NCBI GenBank assembly: GCA_020723665.1
Contig: DYIL01000013.1
Span: forward strand, 1 to 64,000
Direction of reading: 5' to 3'
DNA: 64,000 nt
Source: Methyloversatilis universalis
Lineage (GTDB): Bacteria > Pseudomonadota > Gammaproteobacteria > Methylococcales > Methylococcaceae
The notes beneath the pieces were generated by a model that saw only the letters and a program-made list of their open reading frames with translations, was not told the DNA's origin and ran no database searches. The translations under genes and the position numbers were made by a program. Positions 36,444 through 45,943 of the stretch are shown here, one piece after another (position 1 is the stretch's first letter; each line of letters starts with the position of its first letter).

Positions 36444-39400
36444 CTAACCCGCTTCCGCGAGTCGAGGCGCGTCGAGTCCTGCCATCAAGAGTTCGTCCAA
36501 GGCCTCGATCAACTCCCAGCGGGGCCTGTCCCTGAAGATTCCGGTTTTCCGTTCCGGCGCGATGCCCCTCAGGAACAAGTAAAACACGCCGCCGAAATGG
36601 GTTTCGTAGTCGTAATTCGGAAGCCTTTGCTTGAGGTAGCGGTGCAGGGCGACGGTGTAGATGAGGTACTGGAGATAGTAATGCTCGCGCGCCATGGCGG
36701 CAGCCAAGCGGTCGGGGACGTAATCGGCGGCGGTGTGGCCGAGCCAGTTGGATTTCCAGTCGAGCAGGTAATAGTGGCCATCCGTTTCGAATACCAGGTC
36801 GATGAAGCCTCTCATGTAGCCCTCGATATGCGCGAAGTCGAGCTGCCGGGCGGCCTCGGCATAGCGGTGGTCGCATCGGAAGCGGGGATCGGCGAGGAGT
36901 CTCCGTAAACCGTCGGAATCGCCGCCGCGCAAGGTATAGGTGAATTCCATTTCGGCCAGGCGCTTTTCCGCCGGAATGTCCGACAGCTTGAGCCCGGTAT
37001 CGTCAAGCGGAGTTTCGAGGGTGGTTTCGATCGTCTGGCGCACGGTTGGCGTCCAGGCGTCGTCGATGCCGTGCGCTTTCAGCTTGCGGCGGACGAGTTC
37101 GCCTAGCCGTTCGGAATCCCGACAGGTGAAATCCCACTCCTCGAGTATGGCGTGCAGGCACGAACCGGCCCTGGCGCCGCGCGGAAACGCGAACATCGAA
37201 TCGCCCGCCGCTTCCGCCAAATCGGAGTCGGCCGGAATGTCGTAATCCGGTGCTTCGCTGTGCCGCCCCGTGGTCAGACCGGAGAAGCTGCTCATTCGCC
37301 AGCTCGGGTAGAGCGGCGGACGCCGGAAGGGGTGAACGGCCAGCGCCGGGCCGCTGTCCGCTCCCGTGCCCCGGTAGCGGACGGAACGGGTTTCGACGAA
37401 TCCGACACTCACGCAGCCGGGCGCTCGCTCCGCAAATCGCCGGATATCGGCCGCAATGAAATCAGTACTGGCATCCTGGAGCCTCGATTCCAGGGCGGAA
37501 AGCGGGTCGTCCTCCGGCGCCGCCGAGCCGCCGTGCAGCAGCCAGGCCATGGCGGTGGAGTGAAAGCCTTCGCTCTTGTCCCGGCCGTTTCGAACGTTGC
37601 CCCAGACCACATGGCAGCGGTACACGGCGCGTGTGAGCGCCACGTAGAGGAGGCGCAGGTTTTCCGACATTTCTTCCAGAACCGCCTGGCGGCGATTTTC
37701 CTCGAGCTGCTCCGAACCGAGATCCAGCAATGATTCGCCCTTGCTGTGCAACAGCACGGACGGCGCTTTTCGCTGCCGCAGCCGCCCGTCCCAAAGAAAC
37801 GGACAGAACACGATCGCGTATTCGAGCCCCTTGCTGGTATGTACGGTGACGATCTTGACGCGTTTGGCGTCGCTCTCCAGCCGCAAAAGAGCGGTTTCGT
37901 CGTTTTTGGAAGGATTTCGCATGGCGCGCCCGAACCAGCCCAGCAGCGCATCGATGCCCGATTTCTTGCGGCTTTCCACTTGCAGCAGCTCGGCCAGGTG
38001 CAGGAGATTGGTCAGACGCCGCTCGCCGTCCCGGAATTTCGGCAGATGCTCGGTGATGCGGGCGTCCTCGAACCAGCGGCGAAACATCGGCATGAAGCCT
38101 TCGCTCAGCCAGACGTGATGATAGGCCTGGAAGCGATCGGAGATCGCATCCCAAGCGTCTTCGTCCTTTTGCAGCTCGAAAATGGCGTTGGCCGTGAAGT
38201 CCATGAGCTCCGTCGCCAGCGCGGCCTTGAGCAGCGGTTCGCGTCCAGGTTGGGCGATCGCCCGTAGGATTCGTTCGAGTTCGGCCGCCTCGGGGCTCGA
38301 CAACACGCTCTCCTGCCCTTGGCGCACGCTGGGGACGCCGCAGGACGCCAGCGCCTCTTCCATCAAGCGCGCTTGCACATGGGTGGAGACCAGCACGGCG
38401 ATGTCGCCGCCGTCGAGATTCCGCTCGCCCAGGCGGGCCTTGCCCTCGCTTCCGGCGTTGAGCAGCCGGGCGATTTCGAAGGCGGTCGTCAGGGCGGCCA
38501 AGCGGCTTGCTGCGCCTTTCGAGTATGGTTTTTCCTTGCCTTTGTCGTCCTGTTCCGGCGGCAGCAGGAGGAAACGGAACGGTTCCCCGCTGTCGCCTTC
38601 GATGGCCAACGCGGCGCGCTGACGTGCGGCGGGTTTGACCTCGGGGTAGGGAATCTCGTCGAGCAGGAACGGTTTCGGATGGCCGGCGAACAAGGCATTG
38701 ACGGCGGCGATGAGATCGCGCTCGGAGCGCTGGTTGGTCTTCAGCGTACGGCGGGTGATGCGCTCATGGCGGCGTGCTTCGAGATAGCTGAAGATGTCCG
38801 CGCCGCGGAAGCCGTAGATCGCCTGCTTGGGATCGCCGACGAAGAATACCGGCGAACCTCCGTCCCCGTAGACGCGGCGAAAGATGCGGTATTGAATCGG
38901 ATCGGTATCCTGGAATTCGTCGACAAGGGCGGCGCGGTAACGGCGGCGGACGGTCTCCGCGAGGCTGTCGCCGTGCTCCGCGTCCAGCGCGGCGGCCAGA
39001 CGGTTCAGCACGTCGTTGTAACAGACGACCTGCAGCGCGTTCTTGCGCCGGTCTAGTTCGGTATTGCAGAAGTCGATCAGACGCGCCTTGAGATGCTGAA
39101 GCCGGACTTCTAAATTCCGCCGCAGGACTTCGTCCGCTTCGATCACGGATTGGCACCGTTGGAAGAACGGATGCTGCGGCGGCTGACGGCCTTTTTTGAC
39201 GGCAGCGGCGAGCGCACGGAATGAAAAACGGCGAAGACCTTCGGGCAAGTCGAGCAGGGGCGGGACTTCCGGCAATACGAGCGGTTGAGGCGTCCGTTCC
39301 GGTGCCGGCCATCTCGAAAAAAACTCTGCGGTTTCGGATAGCCAGTTCCGCAAGCTCTCGGGTTTGACTCGGGTTCGGTTGAAGTCGGGATAATCCCGCA

Positions 39401-40136
39401 GCATGGCCTCGATGACGGTCCTTTCGGCATGCCAGACGTCCGCCGCTTCGAGCACCGCCCGCCCGAAGCGGGCGATGGCTTCCTTTTCGTCCGGCGGCTC
39501 GGAAGGCGCCGCGATTTTCAGGAACGGCTTGCCGACATGCGGCTGGATTTCACGCAGCCAGTTATCGGGCGATTGGTTCTCCCGGGCCAGATACTCGGCC
39601 CAGGCCCCGGAGGCGAAATAGACCTCCCGCCGCCAGAAATCGTCGACGATTTCCCGCAGCAGATCGGTCTCGTCCGGCATCAGTTCGCAATCGAAATCCG
39701 CCCCCGATTCGAAGGCGCTTTCATTCAGCAGCCGCTGGCAGAATCCGTGAATGGTATAAACCGCGGCCTCGTCGAAACCGCTGATCGCGTAGCCGAGGCG
39801 GCGCGTGGCAATTTCGGCCCGATCGCCGTAAAGCTCGACGATGCGGCGGCAGAATTCATCCTCGCTGTCACCGGCTTCGAAAGCGCAAAGAACCTCCCGC
39901 AAGCGCGTGCGGATGCGCCCTTGGAGCTCGGCGGTCGCCGCCTTGGTGTAGGTCACCACCAGGATCTGGTCCACGCTCAGGCCGAGCTCCAAAATCAGCC
40001 GGACGTAAAGTCCGGAAATCGTCCAGGTCTTGCCCGTGCCAGCGCTGGCTTCGACCAGGTTCAGCCCGGCCAGCTCCGCGGCGTAGATGTCGAACTCGGG
40101 GGTAGGATCGGTGGGCAGTCGGTTGGATTGCGGCAT
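36444..40136 (-). CDS. recB: Exodeoxyribonuclease V subunit RecB
   Basis: About 1230 residues: UvrD-type helicase plus C-terminal nuclease, the length expected of RecB. Walker A is VEASAGTGKTWTISGLY; Walker B is LVDEFQDTDP followed by FFVGDPKQAIYGFRGAD; motifs TVHTSKGLEY and RLLYVALTRA follow. The nuclease domain has GFIDLVFETDGHYYLLDWKS with the catalytic Asp-Asp-Lys. It loads RecA and resects DNA ends as part of RecBCD. Neither recC nor recD is next to it on either side, so the usual recCBD order is broken here. The start is taken at ATG 40136; ATG at 40163 is also possible. Confidence 0.95.
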   Translation of the reverse strand: MPQSNRLPTDPTPEFDIYAAELAGLNLVEASAGTGKTWTISGLYVRLILELGLSVDQILVVTYTKAATAELQGRIRTRLREVLCAFEAGDSEDEFCRRIVELYGDRAEIATRRLGYAISGFDEAAVYTIHGFCQRLLNESAFESGADFDCELMPDETDLLREIVDDFWRREVYFASGAWAEYLARENQSPDNWLREIQPHVGKPFLKIAAPSEPPDEKEAIARFGRAVLEAADVWHAERTVIEAMLRDYPDFNRTRVKPESLRNWLSETAEFFSRWPAPERTPQPLVLPEVPPLLDLPEGLRRFSFRALAAAVKKGRQPPQHPFFQRCQSVIEADEVLRRNLEVRLQHLKARLIDFCNTELDRRKNALQVVCYNDVLNRLAAALDAEHGDSLAETVRRRYRAALVDEFQDTDPIQYRIFRRVYGDGGSPVFFVGDPKQAIYGFRGADIFSYLEARRHERITRRTLKTNQRSERDLIAAVNALFAGHPKPFLLDEIPYPEVKPAARQRAALAIEGDSGEPFRFLLLPPEQDDKGKEKPYSKGAASRLAALTTAFEIARLLNAGSEGKARLGERNLDGGDIAVLVSTHVQARLMEEALASCGVPSVRQGQESVLSSPEAAELERILRAIAQPGREPLLKAALATELMDFTANAIFELQKDEDAWDAISDRFQAYHHVWLSEGFMPMFRRWFEDARITEHLPKFRDGERRLTNLLHLAELLQVESRKKSGIDALLGWFGRAMRNPSKNDETALLRLESDAKRVKIVTVHTSKGLEYAIVFCPFLWDGRLRQRKAPSVLLHSKGESLLDLGSEQLEENRRQAVLEEMSENLRLLYVALTRAVYRCHVVWGNVRNGRDKSEGFHSTAMAWLLHGGSAAPEDDPLSALESRLQDASTDFIAADIRRFAERAPGCVSVGFVETRSVRYRGTGADSGPALAVHPFRRPPLYPSWRMSSFSGLTTGRHSEAPDYDIPADSDLAEAAGDSMFAFPRGARAGSCLHAILEEWDFTCRDSERLGELVRRKLKAHGIDDAWTPTVRQTIETTLETPLDDTGLKLSDIPAEKRLAEMEFTYTLRGGDSDGLRRLLADPRFRCDHRYAEAARQLDFAHIEGYMRGFIDLVFETDGHYYLLDWKSNWLGHTAADYVPDRLAAAMAREHYYLQYLIYTVALHRYLKQRLPNYDYETHFGGVFYLFLRGIAPERKTGIFRDRPRWELIEALDELLMAGLDAPRLAEAG

Positions 40137-41263
40137 CGGCGATTCTGATTCGGTTCGTCGCATGATCGAAGACGTGCCGCATCCTACGGCACGAAGCACT
40201 CCTGCGGCAACGACGCGCTGCGTTCAGGGGGATGAATCAGGCATCTACGTGACCATGGCTTGTCGGATACGTCGACAACGGGAAGGGGGCGGCTAGTGCA
40301 GCATCACGCCTCGATTGCCGGGTCCAAGGAATAATCGTTCGGCGTTTATGGCCGGATTCTTGGGTCAGGAGGCGAAGATGGCGAAAGAATATCGAGTGAC
40401 GCTGACCGGGGAGGAGGGCGCGAATGGACGGGTGGGTCAACAAGGGCGAGAGCGACGCGCGTAAACCGGCCCATGCCCGGATTCTGTTGGGGGCCGACGA
40501 AGCCGAGAGCGGGCCGGACATGGGCGAAATCGAACTCGGCGTTTTGGCCCTGGATCTGCCTGAACGGATCGGCGAACGGGCCGAGCTGGTCCGGCAGTCG
40601 CCGCCTCGGCGCAGCACCGTAACCAAACCCAAATGAAGGCAAATTTGACGCCCATCGCAAAGCTAAGGAGCACACGGCATCGCGCAGCATCCGCTCGAGC
40701 GTCATGTCGGATACGGTAGTCATCATGGCTTTGTTATTGTTGGCGAAATATCGCGCTCCGCGCCCACCGTATCGAGAATCTGCCGCGAACGTTCAACGGA
40801 TTCCGAGCGGGACGCGTGGAGCGGGGACCGGCGGAAGCGCCGGGTGCGCTGAAAGGTTGCCGCCATTTGAACGGTACCGGCCGTTCCATGACGGCACGTG
40901 ACCATGCATTGGCGTCCTCTGTGAAAGGGCGAGCTTGGAAAGGTTCAGCCTATCGAACGAACCGCAATCCTCTTCGCGTTCATCGATCAGCGATCGTCGG
41001 CGTTCGCTCGCTCGAGCCGAACCGGGCCGAGATCAAGAGGCTATAAGTAGTTTTTCCTTGAAACTCTCGAACCGAGCCGCTATCGAAAAATTTGGACGAT
41101 GAGAAAAAGGAGTTCGATGTCGTATCCGTAAGCCCCGACGAGTTCGGGTACGGAGCCCTAACGGATTGGGCTCCGCGGGAAGGTTCATGTCGATTCGACT
41201 CCGGATTCGAGTCGTCATCACACCAATACCATTAGGGTCAATGATGAGAGAAGGAGTTCGATT
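40137..41263. other. Gene-poor stretch with an IS remnant
   Basis: More than 1.1 kb without an intact gene. It holds the IS630-like fragment at 40378-40636, a hairpin CGGAGCCCTAACGGATTGGG... at 41151-41175, and at 41107-41119 an AAGGAGTTCGATG that duplicates the ribosome site of the small secreted protein gene (41250-41262) but is followed only by a five-codon frame. Otherwise nothing recognisable. Confidence 0.6.
40378..40636 (+). mobile_element. Remnant of an IS630-type transposase 5' end
   Basis: MAKEYRVTLTGEEGAN in one frame, then GWVNKGESDARKPAHARILL and GADEAESGPDMGEIE in another, follow the opening of IS630-family transposases (conserved pattern ARILL.ADE). The catalytic DDE domain is missing and the frame is broken, so this is an inactive fragment. 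Confidence 0.45.
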
Positions 41264-41560
41264 ATGAAGTCCTATGTATTAGCCGTTGCGCTGTCGTCAG
41301 CTCTGGTCGCCGGGCCGGTGATGGCCGACAACGAGTTTAAGGCATTAAGTAAGATGTCCAGCGCGACCCCGATGACCGAGGGACGACTCGCTGCCGTCGA
41401 AGGCGGTCATATGAATAATCGTGGGGGTGGTTCTTGCTCAGGTTTTGCGAACACGTGTCTTAATGTGGCCGTACCTACGGTGATTGCACTTAATCTGGGT
41501 GTCTTGAGCAAGCGTACCAGCCAGACCGTCGTGCAGACGACGACACAGTCCATTAGATAA
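41264..41560 (+). CDS. Small secreted protein with double-glycine motif, 1
   Basis: A 98-residue protein. Residues 1-21 are a clear Sec signal (YVLAVALSSALVAGPVMA). The mature start, NEFKALSKMSSATPMTEGRL followed by AAVEGG, ends in Gly47-Gly48. That segment looks like a double-glycine leader (L..VxGG) of peptides processed by C39-type exporters, but sits behind a Sec signal. The remainder is Gly/Asn-rich (NNRGGGSCSGFANTC, two Cys), then Thr/Gln-rich. Strong ribosome site AGAAGGAG. A related gene follows after a terminator. Function unknown; possibly a surface or adhesin-like or antibacterial peptide. Confidence 0.72.
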   Translation: MKSYVLAVALSSALVAGPVMADNEFKALSKMSSATPMTEGRLAAVEGGHMNNRGGGSCSGFANTCLNVAVPTVIALNLGVLSKRTSQTVVQTTTQSIR

Positions 41561-41608
41561 GACAAGCGCAGGGCCCATACGGAAACCTCGATAGGGCCGG
41601 ACAATAGG

Positions 41609-41643
41609 GTGGGGGAGCGATCTTGCGTTCCCCCGCCTTTTTG
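41609..41643 (+). terminator. Rho-independent terminator
   Basis: GGGGGAGCG and CGTTCCCCC pair around a short loop (41611-41634), followed by GCCTTTTT. It separates the two small secreted protein genes, so they are probably separate transcripts or a leaky pair. Confidence 0.75.
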
Positions 41644-41672
41644 GGTTCAAACGGAAATTGATGGAGGACTGC

Positions 41673-42029
41673 GTGAAAAAATCATTCACATGCTGTGGCC
41701 TGATGTTATTCATCCTCTCATCCATGACTCTGGCCTATGCTGAATCCGAGTTTCATGCTTTGGATAAGCTGGCCGGGCAAGATATGGGCATTGCATCGTC
41801 CGCGCTGGGTGACAGCGAGCTGGATCGCGTGGAAGGCGGCTTGCACGTGTCGAGCGACTCGCTAGCCGCGCAAGTCGCGATGCAGACCTCGGTGCTCCAG
41901 ACCATGGCGCAGGCGGGTGAGGGCAGTGTGACGGAAAATCGGGTCGAACGGACGACTTCGCTGGTCCAGGTCTGCGGATCGCAATACTCTGTGCAAAGCG
42001 CGAATCTAGCGACGTTTCCAGAGATTTGA
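41673..42029 (+). CDS. Small secreted protein with double-glycine motif, 2
   Basis: A 118-residue protein started at a GTG that has GGAGG at ideal spacing; a frame open slightly upstream is less likely. Signal peptide KKSFTCCGLMLFILSSMTLA, then ESEFHALDKLAGQDMG and SSALGDSELDRVEGG. The layout (EF.AL.K, then L..VEGG) parallels the neighbour, so the two are diverged paralogues. After the Gly-Gly the sequence is Ser/Gln/Ala-rich with no obvious fold. Function unknown. Confidence 0.7.
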   Translation: MKKSFTCCGLMLFILSSMTLAYAESEFHALDKLAGQDMGIASSALGDSELDRVEGGLHVSSDSLAAQVAMQTSVLQTMAQAGEGSVTENRVERTTSLVQVCGSQYSVQSANLATFPEI

Positions 42030-42081
42030 GGCTATATCATAGCGGTGAACGTTCGCCGGTGTATGAATCGAGGGCTCATTT

Positions 42082-42124
42082 GAACCTGGAAACGGCGGTT
42101 GACCGCTTCGATGCACCAGAAAAG
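42082..42124. repeat. Short stop-codon-associated repeat (family 3), copy 4
   Basis: TGAACCTGGAAACGGCGGTT, followed by GACCGCTTCGATGCACC, is an inverted full-length match to 12849-12892. It lies 50 bases after the second small secreted protein gene. Confidence 0.75.
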
Positions 42125-42164
42125 CTCAGCCTGTTTGCTGGGGTGTCAATACGCATTTCCTGTA

Positions 42165-42758
42165 TTACGACGAGCCGGAAATCTTTGCATCCAGCAGGGC
42201 AAGCAAGGCGCGCGCGTCCTCGGCCGGTTTCGCGCTGCCCGTCATCTGCGCCCGCACGATGGCACCGTCGATGATCAGCAGAGCCCGATCCGCCATGTCG
42301 TCCGCTGAGAGTCCCGGCCGTTCCGGGACCAGCGTCCTGATGAAATCCCTTAGTTCGCGCTTGTGATCCGCTGCGATCCGACGTTCTTCCGCCGAATCTT
42401 CGCTCAGTTCCGCGACCGTATTGATGAAGGCGCAGCCTCGAAAGTCGGGTTCCGAAAACCACTCCTCGAGTGCGTCCGCCAAGACGGTTAGGCCGGGTGA
42501 AGTCCGATTTTCGGTCAACTCCCGAACGCGCCGGGTAAACCAATCCATCCAGAACCGGTGGCGCCGTTCCAGGAATGTGACCACCAGCTCCTTTTTCGAC
42601 CGAAAGTGACGGTAAAAAGACATCTTGGCGACCTCCGAATCGGCGATGATGCGATCCACGCCGACGGCGCGGATGCCGTGCCGGTAGAACAGCCGCTGAG
42701 CGGTTTCCAGGATGCGGTCGCGGGCCGAGGGCGTAATAGGCGCGGCGTCTTGAGTCAT
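42165..42758 (-). CDS. TetR/AcrR family regulator
   Basis: A 197-residue repressor. The N-terminal helix-turn-helix is canonical (RILETAQRLFYRHGIRAVGV, SEVAKMSFYRHFRSKKELV). The C-terminal domain contains GCAFINTVAE, as in the YxaF/LmrA-like TetR group. Divergent from the DJ-1/PfpI gene, with a perfect inverted repeat between them, so it probably represses that gene and itself in response to an unknown electrophile or drug. Confidence 0.92.
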   Translation of the reverse strand: MTQDAAPITPSARDRILETAQRLFYRHGIRAVGVDRIIADSEVAKMSFYRHFRSKKELVVTFLERRHRFWMDWFTRRVRELTENRTSPGLTVLADALEEWFSEPDFRGCAFINTVAELSEDSAEERRIAADHKRELRDFIRTLVPERPGLSADDMADRALLIIDGAIVRAQMTGSAKPAEDARALLALLDAKISGSS

Positions 42759-42815
42759 AAAAGCTCTTGAAAGTGTTTATGGGATTATTGACAGAATGGT
42801 CTGCCTCCTCAATGC

Positions 42816-42835
42816 TGTAGACGGATCTGTCTACA
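42816..42835. promoter_or_regulatory. Probable TetR operator
   Basis: Palindrome TGTAGACGGATCTGTCTACA (7-base arms, 6-base centre) in the 114-base gap between the TetR and DJ-1 genes. TTGACA at 42788-42793 lies upstream, as expected of a -35 box. A TAGAC...GTCTA core is common among TetR operators. Confidence 0.7.
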
Positions 42836-42872
42836 CAGCGGATAGGCCCTCGACCAACACAAGGAAACAACC

Positions 42873-43550
42873 ATGAGTTACACGTTCAAACCCGGTTTCC
42901 GATTAGGCATTTACATCTGCAAGGACTTGGAGATCGTCGATTTCGCGGCGCCCTATGGCGTATTCTCGGTCGCCCGTCGATTCGATCCCGAACTGGAGGC
43001 GTTTTTCATCGCCGAATCCTTGCGTCCCGTACAGGCGCAGGCCGGCTTTACGGTGCTGCCCAATTATTCTTTCGCGGACCGGCCCGACATGGACGCCTTT
43101 CTGATCCCGGGCGGTTTCGGCACGCGGCAGGAGATCAACAACGCGCATCTTCACGAGTTTATCCGCGGCCTGCCCGAGAAAACCCTGCTGGTTTCGGTTT
43201 GTACCGGCTCGTGGATTTACGCCAGGATGGGGCTGTTGGACGGAAAAGCAGCGACCAACCGCAAGGAGCCCGATCGCGTGGAACAATCCCCGTCCGGCAA
43301 GGTGCCCATCGACCGCCTGGCCGAACTCGCCCCGGCCTGCCGCATCAGCCGCGCGCGAGTGGTCGATTCCGGACGGATCATCACGGGCGGCGGCATCAGT
43401 TCCGGAATGGAGGTGGGGTTTCACCTGCTGCGCAGGGCAGGGTACGGCGAAGGTTTCATCAGGGAGGTGGCTCGGGTCATGGAATACAGCAAGGCTTACG
43501 AGATGTATGCCACCGATATCGAGTACGCCGATGCCCAAGTTTCGTCTTGA
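42873..43550 (+). CDS. DJ-1/PfpI family protein
   Basis: A 225-residue member of the class I glutamine amidotransferase-like superfamily. The nucleophile elbow VCTGSWIYARMGLLDGKAAT has the reactive Cys. FLIPGGFGTRQEINN supplies the oxyanion side and an acidic residue near the N-terminus (CKDLEIVDFAAPYGVF) the supporting Glu. The pattern resembles isonitrile (cyclohexyl isocyanide) hydratases and related detoxifying members. Divergent from and likely controlled by the TetR regulator. Confidence 0.88.
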   Translation: MSYTFKPGFRLGIYICKDLEIVDFAAPYGVFSVARRFDPELEAFFIAESLRPVQAQAGFTVLPNYSFADRPDMDAFLIPGGFGTRQEINNAHLHEFIRGLPEKTLLVSVCTGSWIYARMGLLDGKAATNRKEPDRVEQSPSGKVPIDRLAELAPACRISRARVVDSGRIITGGGISSGMEVGFHLLRRAGYGEGFIREVARVMEYSKAYEMYATDIEYADAQVSS

Positions 43551-43735
43551 TCGGAATTTGTTAATCAGGCCCGTAAATACCCCTTGATATTTAAGGGCCT
43601 CCGCTTAAGGCCGGTACACGCTTGGGCCTCAGCTCACGCGGCTTGTTGCCGCGTCGGGCCATCCCTGCCCCGGATTAACCCGGCCGATATTTATCGACCG
43701 GGTTAATAGATAACGATAATTGACTGGAGGAAGAC

Positions 43736-45922
43736 ATGGCGGCCAACAGCGAGAAGCGGACCGTTTTCGGCGCCTGTCCGCACGATTGCCCGGACACCTG
43801 CGCGATGCTCTACGAAGTCGAGAACGAGCGGCTGGTCAACGTGCGCGGCAATCCCGATCACCCGTTCACGCGCGGCGGCCTTTGCACCAAGCTCAAGGAT
43901 TTCCACGACCATCACTATAACCCCGAACGGGTGCTCTACCCCTTGCGTCGGATAGGGCCGAAGGGCTCCCGCCAGTTCGAGCGGATTTCTTGGGACGAGG
44001 CGCTGGACGAGATCAAGATTCGCTGGACCGCCGTCATCGACGAGTATGGCGCGGAAGCGATCCTTCCCTATAACTACCTGGGCAACCAAGGCACCCTTCA
44101 AGGCCTGACCGTCGGCGACGCGTTTTTCAACAAGCTGGGCGCGAGCGTGCTCGAAAAGACCTTCTGCGCGAGCGGTTCCTCGACGGCGTGGCTGCTCACG
44201 GTCGGGCTTACCGGCGGCGTCGATCCGGAAAGCTTCGCCCAGTCGAAATACATCGTTATCTGGGCCTGCAATTCGGTCAGCACCAACCTGCATCACTGGC
44301 ATATCGTCCACCAGGCGCGGAAAAACGGCGCAAAGGTGGTGGTGATCGACGCCTACAAATCGCGCACCGCCAAGCAAGCTGATTGGCATCTGGCCCCAAA
44401 GCCCGGCACTGACGGCGCGCTGGCCATGGCCATGATCCATCAGATCGTCGCCGACGATTTGCTGGATCACGACTATATCGCCCGGTACACGGTCGGATTC
44501 GAAGAGCTCAAAGAAAGGGCGGCGCGCTACACGCCCGAATATGCCGCCGAAATCACCGGCATTTCCGCCGACGACATCCGGCGATTGAGCCGCGAATATG
44601 CCACGACCCAGCCCGCAGCCATTCGCATCGGCGTCGCGCTGGAGCGGCATCACGGCGGCGGGCAGACCATCCGCGCGGTGTGCTGCCTGCCGGCCTTGAC
44701 CGGGGCCTGGCGGCACGTGGGCGGCGGCTTGCTTCAGATGCCGGTCTGGGAGTTTCCGATTCGTTGGGATCGGGTGTGCCGGCCGGAATGGATCAAGCCG
44801 GGAATCCGCGTAATCAATGTTTTGATGCTGGGCGACGTGCTGACCGGGCGTATGCCGCTCGCGCCGCCGGTCAAGTCGCTGATGGTCTACAACGCCAACC
44901 CAGTCTCGCAAGCGCCGGAAAGCAACAAGATCGTCGAGGGTCTGAAGCGCGATGACTTGTTCACGGTGGTCAGCGAACACTTCATCACTGATACCGCAGC
45001 CTATGCCGATATCGTTCTGCCCGCCACGATGGCAGGGGAAATGGACGACATCATGTGGTCCTGGGGCCACCTCTATTTGACCCTCAACCAGAAAGCCATC
45101 CCGGCTCCGGGTGAAGCCGTGCCCAACACCGAGTTGTTCCGGCGGTTGGCCAAAGCCATGGGGTTCGAGGATGAGCAGTTCACGCGCAGCGATCGCGAGA
45201 TGATCCAACATTACGTCGATTGGAACGCGCCTCGACTCCGTGGCATCGACCTGGCCTATCTGGAGCGGCACGGTTATGCCCACATCCGCGGCGGCAAACC
45301 GGAAACCTCGGCGCCGCATGCCGAAGGCAACTTTCCAACACCCTCGGGAAAGTGCGAATTCAAGGCTTCGGGCGCCGCCCAGGGCAATTTCGTCGGTGCC
45401 GTCCTTCGGCAAATGTACGAAGGAAACCAAGGTGCGGAACCGATCGACGATCTGCCCGATTACGTGCCCTGCCGCGAGCGGCCCGAGAGCAACCCCGAGC
45501 GGGCAAAGCGGTTTCCGCTGAACATCCTTACGCCCAAAAGCCACGGCTTTCTGAACTCTTGTTACGCCAACGAAGAGCACAAGATCCGCGCCCAGGGCGA
45601 GCAATTCGTGCTCATCAACCCGGCCGACGCGGAGCCGCGTGGCATCCGTGAAGGAGACAGCGTGAAGGTGTTCAACGACCGCGGCGAATTCGAGGCCGAC
45701 GCGCGGGTGACCGAGGACACGCCGCCCGGCGTGGTGGTCGCGACCTTGGGCTACTGGCGGAGCCGCAACCGCGGTGACGGATCGGTCAACGTGGTCAGTT
45801 CGGCTGCCTACTGCAACTTCGGTCATGCGCCGACCTTCTCGGACAACCTGGTCGAAATCCGGCGGTTAGAAGGCTTGTTTTCCGATCGAGACTTCCCCGC
45901 TATGCAGTGTCGCTCTCATTGA
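43736..45922 (+). CDS. Molybdopterin-dependent oxidoreductase
   Basis: A 728-residue cytoplasmic enzyme of the DMSO reductase superfamily. The N-terminal 4Fe-4S motif CPHDCPDTCAM plus GGLC at residues 14-50 is complete. Molybdopterin-binding regions include YNYLGNQGTLQGL, FCASGSSTAW, VWACNSVSTNLH and the C-terminal dinucleotide-binding domain (RFPLNILTPKSHGFLNS, LINPADAEPRGI). No twin-arginine signal and no partner subunit nearby. Belongs to the stand-alone family with unassigned substrates. ATG after GGAGGAAG at 43724-43731. The last 15 residues run towards repeat copy I and may not be original. Confidence 0.9.
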   Translation: MAANSEKRTVFGACPHDCPDTCAMLYEVENERLVNVRGNPDHPFTRGGLCTKLKDFHDHHYNPERVLYPLRRIGPKGSRQFERISWDEALDEIKIRWTAVIDEYGAEAILPYNYLGNQGTLQGLTVGDAFFNKLGASVLEKTFCASGSSTAWLLTVGLTGGVDPESFAQSKYIVIWACNSVSTNLHHWHIVHQARKNGAKVVVIDAYKSRTAKQADWHLAPKPGTDGALAMAMIHQIVADDLLDHDYIARYTVGFEELKERAARYTPEYAAEITGISADDIRRLSREYATTQPAAIRIGVALERHHGGGQTIRAVCCLPALTGAWRHVGGGLLQMPVWEFPIRWDRVCRPEWIKPGIRVINVLMLGDVLTGRMPLAPPVKSLMVYNANPVSQAPESNKIVEGLKRDDLFTVVSEHFITDTAAYADIVLPATMAGEMDDIMWSWGHLYLTLNQKAIPAPGEAVPNTELFRRLAKAMGFEDEQFTRSDREMIQHYVDWNAPRLRGIDLAYLERHGYAHIRGGKPETSAPHAEGNFPTPSGKCEFKASGAAQGNFVGAVLRQMYEGNQGAEPIDDLPDYVPCRERPESNPERAKRFPLNILTPKSHGFLNSCYANEEHKIRAQGEQFVLINPADAEPRGIREGDSVKVFNDRGEFEADARVTEDTPPGVVVATLGYWRSRNRGDGSVNVVSSAAYCNFGHAPTFSDNLVEIRRLEGLFSDRDFPAMQCRSH

Positions 45923-45943
45923 AATATGATCGCCTGATCGAGC

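Noticed and set aside
43703..45826. Antisense open frame of about 700 codons over the molybdopterin enzyme
   Set aside because: Shadow of the real gene; no recognisable protein features and the opposite strand has complete family motifs.
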